Below are positions 55,436 to 64,000 of a stretch of 64,000 nt of DNA, in pieces. Source of the stretch: Mucilaginibacter terrae (GTDB lineage: Bacteria > Bacteroidota > Bacteroidia > Sphingobacteriales > Sphingobacteriaceae); assembly GCF_031951985.1 (NCBI RefSeq), contig NZ_JAVLVU010000001.1:620001-684000 (forward strand), given 5' to 3'. The notes beneath the pieces are model-generated. The model worked only from the letters and a program-made list of their open reading frames with translations, was not told where the DNA came from and searched no databases. A program made the position numbers and the translations under genes. Within the stretch, counting starts at the first letter, position 1; every line of letters starts with the position of its first letter.

Positions 55436-55468
55436 GTTCAAGGTGTTCAACTCGTTCAACCGTGCTCA
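55436..55468. repeat. Nine-base direct repeats GTTCAA
   Basis: GTTCAA recurs at 55436-55441, 55445-55450 and 55454-55459, with a degenerate GCTCAA at 55463-55468: four units at a fixed 9-base step, about 145 bases before the GH53 start. Confidence 0.4.
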
Positions 55469-55611
55469 ATGCGTTTTATGAAACACTTGATGAAACATCG
55501 GATAAAATCGGGCAATATCGGGGTTTTCAGAAAAGAAAATGTGTAATGCTGGTCACCGGAAAAACATTCGCAAAATCTGCTATATTTACCCCTACCAATA
55601 CAAACCACCCA

Positions 55612-56661
55612 GTGAAAACCAATTTTATTAAAGCCATTGCTTGCATGGTAACCTTATTGGTTATGGCGGCATGTTCGGCAAACAAATACGCTATTACCAA
55701 CCACACCAACGCATTTTCGAAAGGAGCCGATATAAGCTGGCTACCCCAAATGGAAGCCACCGGGTTTAAATTCCGTAATGCACAAGGCATTGAGGAAGAC
55801 TTCTTTAAAATACTGAAAGACAAAGGCATAAATACCATCAGGCTGCGTACTTGGGTAAACCCGTCGGCCGATAAAGCCAGCGGCCATTGCAGTAAAGAAG
55901 AAACCGTTGCTATGGCCCTAAGGGCTAAAAAATGGGGTATGCGCATCATGATCGATTTCCATTACAGCGATACCTGGGCCGACCCCGGCAAACAAAAAAA
56001 GCCCAAAGCCTGGGAAGGGCACGACTTTTCAACCCTGCTTAACGATGTATATACCTACACCTTCGGCGTAATGACCGCCCTCCAAAAAGCCGGCATAAAC
56101 CCGGAATGGGTACAGGTAGGCAACGAAACCCCGGGCGGCATGATCTACCCCGAGGGCAGCATCAACAACTGGCCGCAACTGGCTCAACTGATTAATAAGG
56201 GCTACGACGCAATAAAGGCTGTTAGTCCGCAAAGCAAGGTTATCCTTCACCTCGATCAGGGCAATAATAATGAACGCTTCCGCTGGTGGTTTGACAAGGC
56301 CACGACACAAAAGGCTAAGTATGATGTGATCGGCCTCTCCTATTACCCTTACTGGTTAAAAGGCAGTCCCGATTACACCTTATCTATCAATGATTTGGCG
56401 AAAAACCTTAATGACATGGCCGCACGGTACAACAAAGAAGTAATGGTGGTTGAAGTAGGCGGTGAATCAGCTAAACCGCAAAATACCTATGATATGCTGG
56501 TAGCAGTTCAGCAAAAAGTAAAGCTGGTGCCTAATAATAAAGGTCTTGGGGTATTATACTGGGAACCCCAAGGTGCAAATTCATGGAGTCACTACGCCTT
56601 GAGCGCCTGGGGCGATGATGGAAAACCTACCAAGGCTATGGATGCGTTTTTAGTGAAGTGA
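55612..56661 (+). CDS. Arabinogalactan endo-beta-1,4-galactanase, GH53 lipoprotein
   Basis: A 349-residue enzyme that cuts beta-1,4-galactan side chains of pectin. The GTG at 55612 is chosen because it directly precedes a signal peptide with a lipobox (MAAC, Cys21); the open frame reaches further upstream but without a signal. Family markers: KGADISWLPQMEATG, INTIRLRTWVNP, DFHYSDTWADPGKQ. The acid/base Glu172 is in VQVGNE and the nucleophile Glu281 in VVEVGGE. TATATTTA about 25 bases upstream may be its -7 box. A 21-bp terminator follows. Confidence 0.92.
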   Translation: MKTNFIKAIACMVTLLVMAACSANKYAITNHTNAFSKGADISWLPQMEATGFKFRNAQGIEEDFFKILKDKGINTIRLRTWVNPSADKASGHCSKEETVAMALRAKKWGMRIMIDFHYSDTWADPGKQKKPKAWEGHDFSTLLNDVYTYTFGVMTALQKAGINPEWVQVGNETPGGMIYPEGSINNWPQLAQLINKGYDAIKAVSPQSKVILHLDQGNNNERFRWWFDKATTQKAKYDVIGLSYYPYWLKGSPDYTLSINDLAKNLNDMAARYNKEVMVVEVGGESAKPQNTYDMLVAVQQKVKLVPNNKGLGVLYWEPQGANSWSHYALSAWGDDGKPTKAMDAFLVK

Positions 56662-56672
56662 TACATCAAACT

Positions 56673-56719
56673 TTATAAACCACAAAAGCCTGCAATTAGC
56701 AGGCTTTTGTGGTTTATAA
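56673..56719. terminator. Bidirectional terminator
   Basis: A perfect 21-base inverted repeat (56673-56693 and 56699-56719, core ACAAAAGCCTGC / GCAGGCTTTTGT) with a 5-base loop, between the converging GH53 and cysM genes. Confidence 0.88.
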
Positions 56720-56728
56720 GTGTAAATA

Positions 56729-57601
56729 TTATCCAAATAATTCACTGCTCAGGTAACGGTCGCCCCTGTCGCAACATATAAATACAATAATGCCCTGCTC
56801 TAATTCCTGCGCCAGTTTTATAGCCGCCGAACATGCCCCGCCGCTACTCATACCGGCAAATATGCCTTCGGTACGGGCCAGTTTGCGCGACATATGTATA
56901 GCCTCTACTTCGTCAATATCCATCACCCGGTCAACACGGCTTGGGTCGAATATTTTAGGCAAATAAGCCTCGGGCCAACGGCGTATGCCAGGTATAGATG
57001 ATCCTTCGGTTGGCTGGCAGCCTACAATTTGTATACCGGGGTTCTTTTCTTTTAAAAACTTAGAGCAGCCCATAATAGTGCCTGTAGTACCCATCGAACT
57101 TACAAAGTGGGTGATCTCGCCTCCGGTATCGCGCCATAACTCGGGGCCGGTAGTTTTGTAATGAGCCATATAATTATCCTCATTAGCAAACTGGTTAAGC
57201 AGGAAATACCCGTCGGATGCACCTTTTTCTTCGGCATAATCGCGGCAAACCTCAATACTTTCCAGCAGCGTAACCTTTGCGCCAAATGCTTCCATGGTAA
57301 GGGTACGCTCACGGGTAGAGTTTGCCGGCATCACCAGTTCAATTTCCAGGTTGTATAACCCAGCTATCATGGCCAAAGCTATACCCGTGTTACCGCTGGT
57401 GGCCTCAACCAGTTTGGTACCAGGTTTAATTTCGCCACGCTCCAGTGCGCTACGTATCATATTGAGCGATGCACGGTCTTTTACGCTGCCACCAGGGTTG
57501 TTCCCTTCGAGCTTGGCATAAATTTTTACATTGGGATTGGAGTTGAGTTTTTGGAGTTCAACTATGGGCGTATTGCCAATAATATCAATAATGCCTGCCA
57601 T
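56729..57601 (-). CDS. cysM: Cysteine synthase, CysM type
   Basis: A 290-residue PLP enzyme that makes L-cysteine from O-acetylserine and sulfide. PLP-binding Lys41 is in GGSVKDRAS; SGNTGIALA and SMGTTGTIMG bind the substrate and the phosphate; SGGACSAAIKLA follows near the C-terminus. The order and length match CysM/CysK-type enzymes. It lies 27 bases after cysE on the same strand, so precursor and product genes are co-transcribed. Confidence 0.93.
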   Translation of the reverse strand: MAGIIDIIGNTPIVELQKLNSNPNVKIYAKLEGNNPGGSVKDRASLNMIRSALERGEIKPGTKLVEATSGNTGIALAMIAGLYNLEIELVMPANSTRERTLTMEAFGAKVTLLESIEVCRDYAEEKGASDGYFLLNQFANEDNYMAHYKTTGPELWRDTGGEITHFVSSMGTTGTIMGCSKFLKEKNPGIQIVGCQPTEGSSIPGIRRWPEAYLPKIFDPSRVDRVMDIDEVEAIHMSRKLARTEGIFAGMSSGGACSAAIKLAQELEQGIIVFICCDRGDRYLSSELFG

Positions 57602-57628
57602 AAGTAGTTAGCTTTTAAATGTTTTCGG

Positions 57629-58423
57629 TTATGTTTGCACGGTAGTCATGGGCGTATGGTACACGGTAGAATGTGGCGCTACGCTTTTGGTAAGCCACAC
57701 ATTGCCACCAATAATGCTATCGTGCCCAATCACGGTTTCGCCGCCCAAAATGGTGGCACCCGAGTAAATGATCACGCGGTCTTCAACTGTTGGATGCCGT
57801 TTGGTACCGGCCATGTTTTTGTGTACGCTCAATGCACCCAAGGTTACGCCTTGGTACATTTTTACGTATTGTCCTATCAAGCACGACTCTCCTATTACCA
57901 GCCCCGTACCATGGTCAATATGAAAATACTCTCCAATAACTGCTGCAGGGTGTATATCGATGCCTGTTTTGGAGTGTGCATGCTCGGTAAGTATGCGCGG
58001 AATAAGCGGCACGTTTAACTTGTGCAAAAGGTGGGCAATACGATAATAACATATGGCATAAAATCCCGGGTAAGTACGTATCACCTCAAACTCGCTGCGA
58101 GCTGCCGGGTCACCGTTGTAAATGGCTTGTATATCTGTATTTAAAATGCGGTAAAGCTCGGGTACTTCATCGAAAAAATGCTGTGCAATTTGTTTACTGT
58201 TATTGCACTCATCATCACATCCATCAATAATACCGCATAACTCATGTTGCAGTTGGCGGGTATAAAGTTCCAGTTCTTCAATACTGTTAAACTTATCTTT
58301 TGATTGCTCAGGGTACAGTAAATGCACTACGCTCAATGCCCAATTGGCTATTGCTTTATTTGATGGAATAGCTTTGGCGCGATGCGGTTTTTCAAACAGG
58401 TGCTTATAAAACTCTTGGTTCAT
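57629..58423 (-). CDS. cysE: Serine O-acetyltransferase
   Basis: A 264-residue enzyme that makes O-acetylserine. The N-terminal helical domain (1-150) is followed by a left-handed beta-helix of hexapeptide repeats with the catalytic HIDHGTGLVIGE, and GALSVHKNMAGTKRHP, the usual CysE/EpsC insertion. It ends in a Thr/Val tail that in other bacteria docks into cysteine synthase. First gene of the cysE-cysM operon. A TTACTTTG -7-like box (plus 58432-58439) ends only eight bases before the ATG, suggesting a nearly leaderless transcript. Confidence 0.93.
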   Translation of the reverse strand: MNQEFYKHLFEKPHRAKAIPSNKAIANWALSVVHLLYPEQSKDKFNSIEELELYTRQLQHELCGIIDGCDDECNNSKQIAQHFFDEVPELYRILNTDIQAIYNGDPAARSEFEVIRTYPGFYAICYYRIAHLLHKLNVPLIPRILTEHAHSKTGIDIHPAAVIGEYFHIDHGTGLVIGESCLIGQYVKMYQGVTLGALSVHKNMAGTKRHPTVEDRVIIYSGATILGGETVIGHDSIIGGNVWLTKSVAPHSTVYHTPMTTVQT

Positions 58424-58599
58424 AACTGTTGCAAAGTAACAGTTTGTTTAAGCTGTTTGTGCCATAATAATTCAATAAATTCTACAAAACACATATACCA
58501 AGTATAACACAGGGTATTATAGAAATCTAAACCTTAATTATCAGTATATTACAAACAGTTTAATGTAGCAGGAGAAATTGAGACGGAGTAAATAGAGAA
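58424..58599. other. cysE upstream spacer
   Basis: It carries the cysE -7-like box (58432-58439) and AT-rich sequence up to the 3' end of the candidate structured RNA. Nothing else is visible. Confidence 0.4.
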
Positions 58600-58790
58600 T
58601 AAAAACTCACAGGTTTGAACCTTCGCCATTGCCACACTTTGACCCAAGCAGCAAAGCAAAAGTCCACACCCTGTGAGTGAACAACCCTTGGCGGCCATTA
58701 CTGGGTAGAATGGCCGGCCAAAGGCGCTCAATGCGGATAAGGTTTAGGTGTGTTAAATCTTTAACAGTGTGGTAAGTACTGTTATCCCCA
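58600..58790 (-). ncRNA. Candidate structured RNA upstream of cysE
   Basis: On the minus strand three hairpins follow one another: TGTTAAA/TTTAACA (58751-58766), a 12-bp stem with one bulge at 58688-58721, and a long compound stem at 58605-58678 (9 bp, then 11 bp at 58617-58627 with 58655-58665, then 4 bp at 58629-58632 with 58651-58654). Four of the 11 inner pairs are G-U on the minus strand but A-C mismatches on the plus strand, so the minus strand is the likely RNA. Five U (58605-58601) follow the last stem, as in terminators. No known RNA family is recognised. The 5' end is uncertain. Confidence 0.45.
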
Positions 58791-58909
58791 AAAAACAATG
58801 CATAATTACATTGCGCTGAAACATGTTCCTAAAATACGCCGGATAAGTATGGAAAAAAACAGGTAAAAACACCCGTTTTTTATTACAAGTATAAATACCT
58901 GAATGATGA

Positions 58910-59626
58910 TTATAAATACCACATTAACGCGGCGGAAGCAGCCGCAAATAAGGTATTCAAAAAGTTTACAGCATCGTTTTTGATGATGCCTTTACGCTCG
59001 AGCCATGCGCCTAAAAATGAATCGGTTAAATTACCCATGGTACCGCTTATAACTACTATAATAAAACTCGTGTTAAAGCTAAACCCAATAGCGTAAATAT
59101 AGGCAATAAGCGCACTACCCATTAATCCTATCAGGGTACCTTCAATGCTTATTACACCATCCAAGCCTCTTAAATCGGGCTTAAAGGTTAAAATATTACA
59201 AAAACGTTTGCCGTAAACCGTACCCAGCTCCGAGGCTAAAGTATCGGCCGTGGCCGCAGAAAAGGCTGCGGCTATGAGTACCGGCCATAGGGTTTGGCCT
59301 GTTTCGAATATTAAACTCATTAAGCCGGCAATAGCCGCTACGCCGGCATTAGCTAACACCTGGCTTGTTTTGCGCTGGCCTTTGTTTTCTTCAGCTACCT
59401 TTAAACTGCGTTTTAAGTCAACTTTCCATGATGTAGCCAGGGTTCCTGTTATAAAAAATGTTGTCATTAGTGCAATACCTGTAAATCCGGCCCCTGCGTA
59501 AACCAATAAAGCACATAAAACTCCGTTTAGGGCTGCTACTACCGTAAGTTTTTTAAAATAAACGCTAAGTGCCATACCGGTTAATAAAAACACAGCTAAC
59601 ACAAGGAATTTTATTTGCATCTGCAT
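58910..59626 (-). CDS. DUF92-family integral membrane protein
   Basis: A 238-residue membrane protein with six or so membrane segments. The family signature KGQRKTSQVLANAGVAAI (about 82-99) and SLIFETGQ, TADTLASELGTVYGK and GVISIEGTLIGL (about 130-165) are all present. The family is known in bacteria, archaea and plastids; some plant members act in phytol or isoprenoid metabolism, but the bacterial role is not settled. It is monocistronic, diverging from the methyltransferase gene. Confidence 0.88.
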   Translation of the reverse strand: MQMQIKFLVLAVFLLTGMALSVYFKKLTVVAALNGVLCALLVYAGAGFTGIALMTTFFITGTLATSWKVDLKRSLKVAEENKGQRKTSQVLANAGVAAIAGLMSLIFETGQTLWPVLIAAAFSAATADTLASELGTVYGKRFCNILTFKPDLRGLDGVISIEGTLIGLMGSALIAYIYAIGFSFNTSFIIVVISGTMGNLTDSFLGAWLERKGIIKNDAVNFLNTLFAAASAALMWYL

Positions 59627-59687
59627 AAATAAACAGCATCAAATATAGCTATTTAACCGGCCGTGATTTTTTACCGTTTATTACTTT

Positions 59688-59695
59688 TAGCTTTG
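59688..59695 (+). promoter_or_regulatory. -7 box of the methyltransferase gene
   Basis: TAGCTTTG, exact TAnnTTTG, ends five bases before the ATG at 59701, so the transcript would have almost no leader. Confidence 0.6.
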
Positions 59696-59700
59696 TTGTT

Positions 59701-60390
59701 ATGAACGATGTACTTGGCAGGGCGCTGCATGATTATCACTACAACAATACCCCATCGGAGTTATGGATACATAACCTTTACGGTCCTAAGGAACAAATGC
59801 CTATCGAAGCATATTTTAGGGAAGAAGAAGACATGCCCGATTTGGAATGGGTAGCCTTGAACGAGTGCCGTGGGTTTGTATTGGATATTGGTGCAGGTGC
59901 GGGTAGCCATGCCATCGAACTGCAAAAACGTGGCTATGAAGTTGCCGCCATGGATATTTCGCCGTTGTCGGTAGAAGTAATGAGGGCCCGTGGGGTTAAC
60001 GATGCTTTTGTGGCTGATATATTCCAGTACAACCATAAAAAGTTTGACACCCTGCTTTTACTCATGAACGGCATTGGTTTGGCGGGTAATATCGAAATGC
60101 TGAAAAAACTGCTTGGGCATCTGAAAACCTTATTAGCCGATGGCGGACAAGTATTGTTCGATTCATCAGATGTGGCTTATTTATACGAGGGCAAGTTACC
60201 AGAGAGTGGCTATCATGGTGAAATTAAATATCAGTACGAATATAAAAATCAAAAAGGTGAATGGTTTACCTGGCTGTATGTTGATGAGCAAACTTTAACC
60301 ACAATTGCCGGGGAATGTGGTTTTGATATGGAGGTTTTATATGAGGATGAACATGGGCAATATTTAAGCCGGTTAATAACTAAAAAGTAA
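59701..60390 (+). CDS. Class I SAM-dependent methyltransferase
   Basis: A 229-residue cytosolic methyltransferase. Motif I is LDIGAGAGSHAIEL (about 61-74), followed by the acidic end of beta-2 (MDISPLSVEV) and a motif IV-like LLLMNGIGLAGN. A C-terminal part with WFTWLYVDEQTL is typical of small-molecule methyltransferases of Bacteroidota. The substrate is unknown. Monocistronic, nearly leaderless promoter. Confidence 0.82.
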   Translation: MNDVLGRALHDYHYNNTPSELWIHNLYGPKEQMPIEAYFREEEDMPDLEWVALNECRGFVLDIGAGAGSHAIELQKRGYEVAAMDISPLSVEVMRARGVNDAFVADIFQYNHKKFDTLLLLMNGIGLAGNIEMLKKLLGHLKTLLADGGQVLFDSSDVAYLYEGKLPESGYHGEIKYQYEYKNQKGEWFTWLYVDEQTLTTIAGECGFDMEVLYEDEHGQYLSRLITKK

Positions 60391-60520
60391 CCATGCTTAT
60401 TGCATAAAGGCATAATTTAAATTGTAAAAAAGCTGATGCAATATTGAGGTTAGGGCTTTTTACCAATTGGTTTATATAACTTTCAAAACTGTTAAACATC
60501 ACTTGATTAAACTTAACTTT

Positions 60521-62969
60521 ATGAAAAAGGTATTCTTATGTGCTATGTTGCTCTCAACAGGCGTTTGGGTTAAAGCCCAGGACGCGGTGGGGTACCAAAG
60601 GCCGCCTCAGGCCATGACCGAGTTGTTACTGGCCAAACCCACCCCTACTGTAAGCATCGAATCCAAAGCCGAATGGATGATTTTGAGCGAGCGTAACGCA
60701 CTGCCCTCGGTTGAGGAGCTTGCCCGCCCCGAAATGCGTATTGCGGGTATGCGCATTAATCCCAATAATTTTGCCCCAAGCCGCCAGGTTATAACCTACA
60801 GCGGACTAAGCTTAAAAAATATCAAAACAGGCAAAGTATATCCTATTACAGGCTTACCCGCTGGTTTAACCGCTGGCGGCATGAGTTGGAACCCCGACCA
60901 AAGCAAGGTTGCCTTTACCCAAACCAATGCCAAAAGTGTAGACCTTTATGTAGTAAATATTGCAACGCAAAAAGCAAGTAAGGTTAATAAATTGCCCTTA
61001 AACGCAGTGATTGGCGGTGGTTTTGGTGCCGGAGTTACCTGGTTAAATAACAACACCATGATGTACAAGGTAATTGTTAAACCTGCCGCCATGGCTCCTG
61101 CTAAGCCTTTATCGCCAACAGGTCCGGTAGTGCAACAAAACCTGGGTAAATCAGCCCCCGCTGTAACTTACCAGGATATGATCAAATCGCCTTATGATGA
61201 AAAGTTGTTTGAGTTTTACGCTACCTCGCAATTGGTAGTAAATAAAAACGGTATAGAAACGCCGATAGGTAAGCCCGCTATTTATGCTTCAACATCATTA
61301 TCGCCCGATAAAAAATACATGCTGGTGCGCACCCTGCATAAACCATTTTCATATTTGGTGCCGGCACAGAGCTTCCCCTCAACCGTTACCATTACCGATT
61401 TAACCGGCAAAACGCTTAAAACTGTAGCCAGTCTCCCATCAGGTGAGGTAAGGCCGTCGGGTTATGATAATACGCAAAACGTTCCGCGTAGCTTTGACTG
61501 GCGCGACGATGAAGCAGCCACCGTTACCTGGGCTATGCCTTTAGATAGTGGTTTGATACGCAAAAAGGTTGATTTTCATGATGCGGTTTACGCTTTGAGC
61601 GCTCCTTTTACCGGCGAGGCTAAAGAGCTATTTAAAACCGAGCAACGTTTCCGTAATGTACAATGGGGCACTGCCGATTTGGCTTTAGTTAGTGAAGGAC
61701 TCCGGTCAAAACAAAGCACCCGTGTTAGCCGCTATTACCCAACCACTGGTAAACTTGAAAAACTTTGGGACCGCAACCAAACCGACGTGTATGGTAACTT
61801 AGGCGAGCCTGTAACTGATAAAAACAAATTTGGCCGTCAGGTAATTATGCCTATCGAAAATGGCACCAAACTGTTAATGAACAACACGGTAGGTTCATCT
61901 CCAAAAGGCGATCTTCCGTTTTTAGCTACGTTTGATTTAGCTACCAAAAAGAGCGACATTTTATGGCGTTGCGAGCCTGGCCATTTTGAATACGTATACG
62001 ATGTGCTCGAACCCGGCAAAATTGGTATTGGTTACCCGCCGCGAGGCTCAAAATGAGGTACCAAACTTCTTTATTAAAAACTTAAAATTAAGAATTGCCG
62101 ATCAGCAGATCACAAACTTTACTAATCCTTATCCGCAAATGGCGGGTGTTACCAAAACCAAACTGCAATATAAACGTGCGGATGGTATTGATATGACCGG
62201 CGATTTGTATTTGCCTAAAGGTTACAATAAAGAAAAAGATGGCCCCTTACCGGTGTTGATATGGGCTTACCCTGCCGAGTTTAATTCTGCCGATGATGCT
62301 GCTCAAATTAAAGGTTCCCCTGATAAGTTTATCACCATTAACCCAGGTGGACCGGTGTTTTTTGTAACTCAAGGTTATGCAGTGTTGGATAATGCATCGA
62401 TGCCAATTGTTGCTAAAGATGGTAAAAAACCCAACGATAACTTTGTTGAGCAGCTAACGCTTAATGCCGAGGCCGCTATCAAAAAATTATCAGACCTGGG
62501 CGTGGGTGACCGCAACCGTGTTGCCGTTGGTGGTCACAGCTATGGCGCATTTATGACCGCTAACTTGTTAGCTCATACCAAACTGTTTAAAGCCGGATTG
62601 GCCGAAAGTGGTGCTTATAACCGTACTCTCACTCCTTTTGGTTTTCAAAATGAGGAGCGCACTTATTGGGACGATCCTAAACTGTACTATGATATGAGCC
62701 CGTTTAGCTTTGCTAATCAAATTAAAACCCCGCTGCTGCTAATTCATGGTGATGCCGATGATAATACTGGTACTTATCCTATCAACAGCGAGCGTTTGTT
62801 TGCGGCCATTAAAGGGTTTGGAGGTACCGTTCGTTTTGTGTTTTTACCATACGAGGCACACGGCTACCGCGGTCGCGAAAACCTGATGCACAAACTTTGG
62901 GAGCAATTAGAGTGGATGAACACTTACGTTAAAAACCCTAAGTCGGCACCAACGGCTCAGGCTAAATAA
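60521..62969 (+). pseudogene. S9 family prolyl-oligopeptidase-like serine peptidase, frameshifted near 62030
   Basis: A secreted peptidase of about 815 residues split by one extra base. The first frame (ATG 60521, signal peptide ending at VKAQ) holds the N-terminal beta-propeller and runs to a wrong stop at 62056. The catalytic half continues in the next frame from about 62031 (VTRREAQNEVPNFF) to 62969. It contains GGHSYGAF with the nucleophile Ser (codon 62538-62540), HGDADDNTG with the Asp, and YEAHGYRGRENL with the His. The pattern resembles S9D glutamyl endopeptidases. Removing one G at 62030/62031 restores the protein. A real mutation would separate propeller and catalytic domains, so either the gene is dead or this is a sequencing error. 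A frame opening 18 codons earlier (60467) is not preferred. Confidence 0.85.
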
Positions 62970-62990
62970 TTAAAAAATACTTTTATCATC

Positions 62991-63033
62991 AAAACGCCTC
63001 AAGCAGTTAACGCTGCTTTGAGGCGTTTTTTGT
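62991..63033. terminator. Terminator between converging genes
   Basis: AAAACGCCTCAAGCAG (62991-63006) pairs with CTGCTTTGAGGCGTTTT (63013-63029) with one bulged base, followed by TT. It overlaps the stop codon of the SMP-30 gene (63007). Confidence 0.8.
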
Positions 63034-63987
63034 TGAGCCCTTTACCTTCATTTGCATAATGTACACTGCTTTTGATGCGGTAATAAATAATAAGTTTTTG
63101 TCTTTTCCGCCAAAGCATACGTTCGCCGTCCAAGGCTCGGGTATAGCTACCACGCCAATTTTTTCGCCTTCGGGATCATATATGGTAATACCATTACCTC
63201 CGGTTAAGTACACATTCCCTTTCTCGTCAAGCGTAATGCCGTCTGAGCCTTTTTCAGTAAACAAATGTTGGTTGCTTAAACTCGCGTCTTGCTCTATATT
63301 GAACTTGTAAGTTTTGTTAGCTTTAATATCGGCAACATACAACAGCTTACCATCTATGGTACCGGCTATGCCATTGGGTTTTTGCAGCTTATCACATACT
63401 ACAATGGCTTGTGTTTTACCTTTAGCAAGATAGTATACTTTTTCACCGTCGAGTTCTGATTGCTTGTGCGTCCAGTAATCGCGTTGGTAATAAGGATCGG
63501 TGAAGTATATGCCACCTTTGGCATCCACCCATAAGTCATTAGGGCCGTTAAATTTGTGCCCGTTCAAATCATTTAGTATCACCTCGCTTTTTTTACCATC
63601 AGCACTAAAACGCCAAAGCTGGTTTTCTTTATCGGCACAGGTGAGCAGGTTGCCCTTTTTATCAAAATACATTCCGTTAGAGCGGCCTGTATTGTTACTG
63701 AATAGAGTCAGTTTACCATCTGTGCCGTATTTCCAAATGGCATTATTGGGCTGATCTGTAAAGTATATGTTGCCTTTATTATCGGCGGCCGGACCTTCAG
63801 TAAATGAAAATTGTTTGCTAATGAGTACAGGGCGTTCGTTGGCATCAAACAGGCCGGTAGCACTGTAAGTACTATCTTTTTGAAACGATGTAATACTTAC
63901 ATTTGCAGGCTTATTGCTAATTGAAGCAGCGGTGAATACCACTAATGGAATTAAAGCGGCTATACCGCCTTTAAATATCGCATTCAT
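63007..63987 (-). CDS. SMP-30/gluconolactonase/LRE-family protein, secreted
   Basis: A 326-residue exported six-bladed propeller enzyme with an N-terminal hydrophobic segment (about 7-25). Family markers: FTEGPAADNKGNIYFTD (metal-binding Glu), GRSNGMYFDKKGNLL, KFNGPNDLWVDAKGGIYFTDP (Asn/Asp pair) and SDGITLDEKGNVYLTGG. Members hydrolyse sugar lactones or related esters using a divalent metal. The start at 63987 is 14 bases from the window edge. The lactone substrate is unknown; a link to the aldose dehydrogenase pathway at 18840 is possible but distant. Confidence 0.88.
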   Translation of the reverse strand: MNAIFKGGIAALIPLVVFTAASISNKPANVSITSFQKDSTYSATGLFDANERPVLISKQFSFTEGPAADNKGNIYFTDQPNNAIWKYGTDGKLTLFSNNTGRSNGMYFDKKGNLLTCADKENQLWRFSADGKKSEVILNDLNGHKFNGPNDLWVDAKGGIYFTDPYYQRDYWTHKQSELDGEKVYYLAKGKTQAIVVCDKLQKPNGIAGTIDGKLLYVADIKANKTYKFNIEQDASLSNQHLFTEKGSDGITLDEKGNVYLTGGNGITIYDPEGEKIGVVAIPEPWTANVCFGGKDKNLLFITASKAVYIMQMKVKGSTKNASKQR

Positions 63988-64000
63988 ATAGGTAAAATTG

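Noticed and set aside
55462..55611. N-terminal extension of the GH53 protein
   Set aside because: Starting at 55462 would bury the signal peptide and lipobox 50 residues inside; the GTG at 55612 gives a normal lipoprotein.
1..64000. tRNA or rRNA genes, CRISPR arrays, insertion sequences, prophage
   Set aside because: No T-arm/acceptor pairs, no regular spacer-repeat series, no transposase, integrase or phage structural genes were seen on either strand.

Overview
The window looks like a chromosomal segment of a Bacteroidota bacterium, most likely a soil or plant-associated member of the Sphingobacteriaceae (Mucilaginibacter/Pedobacter type). The grounds are: no Shine-Dalgarno sequences, many upstream elements fitting the Bacteroidota -7 consensus TAnnTTTG, lipoproteins and Sec-exported TPR proteins, a thioester alpha-2-macroglobulin carrying a SusC/RagA-like plug segment, and many polysaccharide-active enzymes. 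I see no rRNA, tRNA, CRISPR array, transposase or prophage. Three gene breaks (a nonsense codon at 23996-23998, and frameshifts near 53122 and 62030) are either real decay or assembly errors.

Layout. 641-7394: a three-gene exopolysaccharide locus, with a lipoprotein glycosidase, a giant membrane GT2 synthase fused to two glycosidase-like domains, and an anchored protein with two GH26-like domains; a secreted GH5 beta-mannanase-like enzyme follows at 7858. 9288-11504: a small membrane protein and a cysteine-rich, FMN-barrel-like protein of unknown role. 11612-15768: an oxygen-response locus on the minus strand, with a FixL-like heme-PAS kinase, a receiver-FNR fusion regulator, an orphan LDH-like N-domain and anaerobic hemN. 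15876-20751: GH39 and GH43 enzymes diverging from an aldose dehydrogenase/FAH-hydrolase pair (hemicellulose and L-fucose/arabinose-type sugar use). 20822-23705: ohr and a radical-SAM DNA-repair pair. 23732-27011: a broken gene and a TPR-AAA/TPR-membrane pair. 27012-27630: an unexplained non-coding transcription unit.

27636-43464 is mainly housekeeping: an RraB-like protein, PIN-PhoH, a FUSC-type membrane protein, PEP carboxylase, a DUF4142 protein, two TPR proteins, gyrA, a lipoprotein, hemF with an MFS transporter, and a cold-shock protein. 43772-51937 holds a GH15 enzyme and a 2067-residue alpha-2-macroglobulin flanked by two long palindromic repeats. 52116-56661 holds a frameshifted Y-family polymerase, an AT-rich two-gene island of unknown function, and a GH53 galactanase. 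The end holds cysE-cysM, a candidate structured RNA, a DUF92 membrane protein, a methyltransferase, a frameshifted S9 peptidase and an SMP-30-family protein.

The most notable items are: the synthase/glycosidase locus with its alternation of intact and catalytically dead domains; the compact oxygen-sensing unit (heme-PAS kinase, receiver fused to an FNR-like regulator, and an FNR-type box in front of the operon); a palindrome TACTAA-N5-TTAG(T/C)A at the -7 box of two distant DNA-repair genes, which suggests an SOS-like regulon; the alpha-2-macroglobulin with an embedded plug-like domain; and two candidate structured RNAs.
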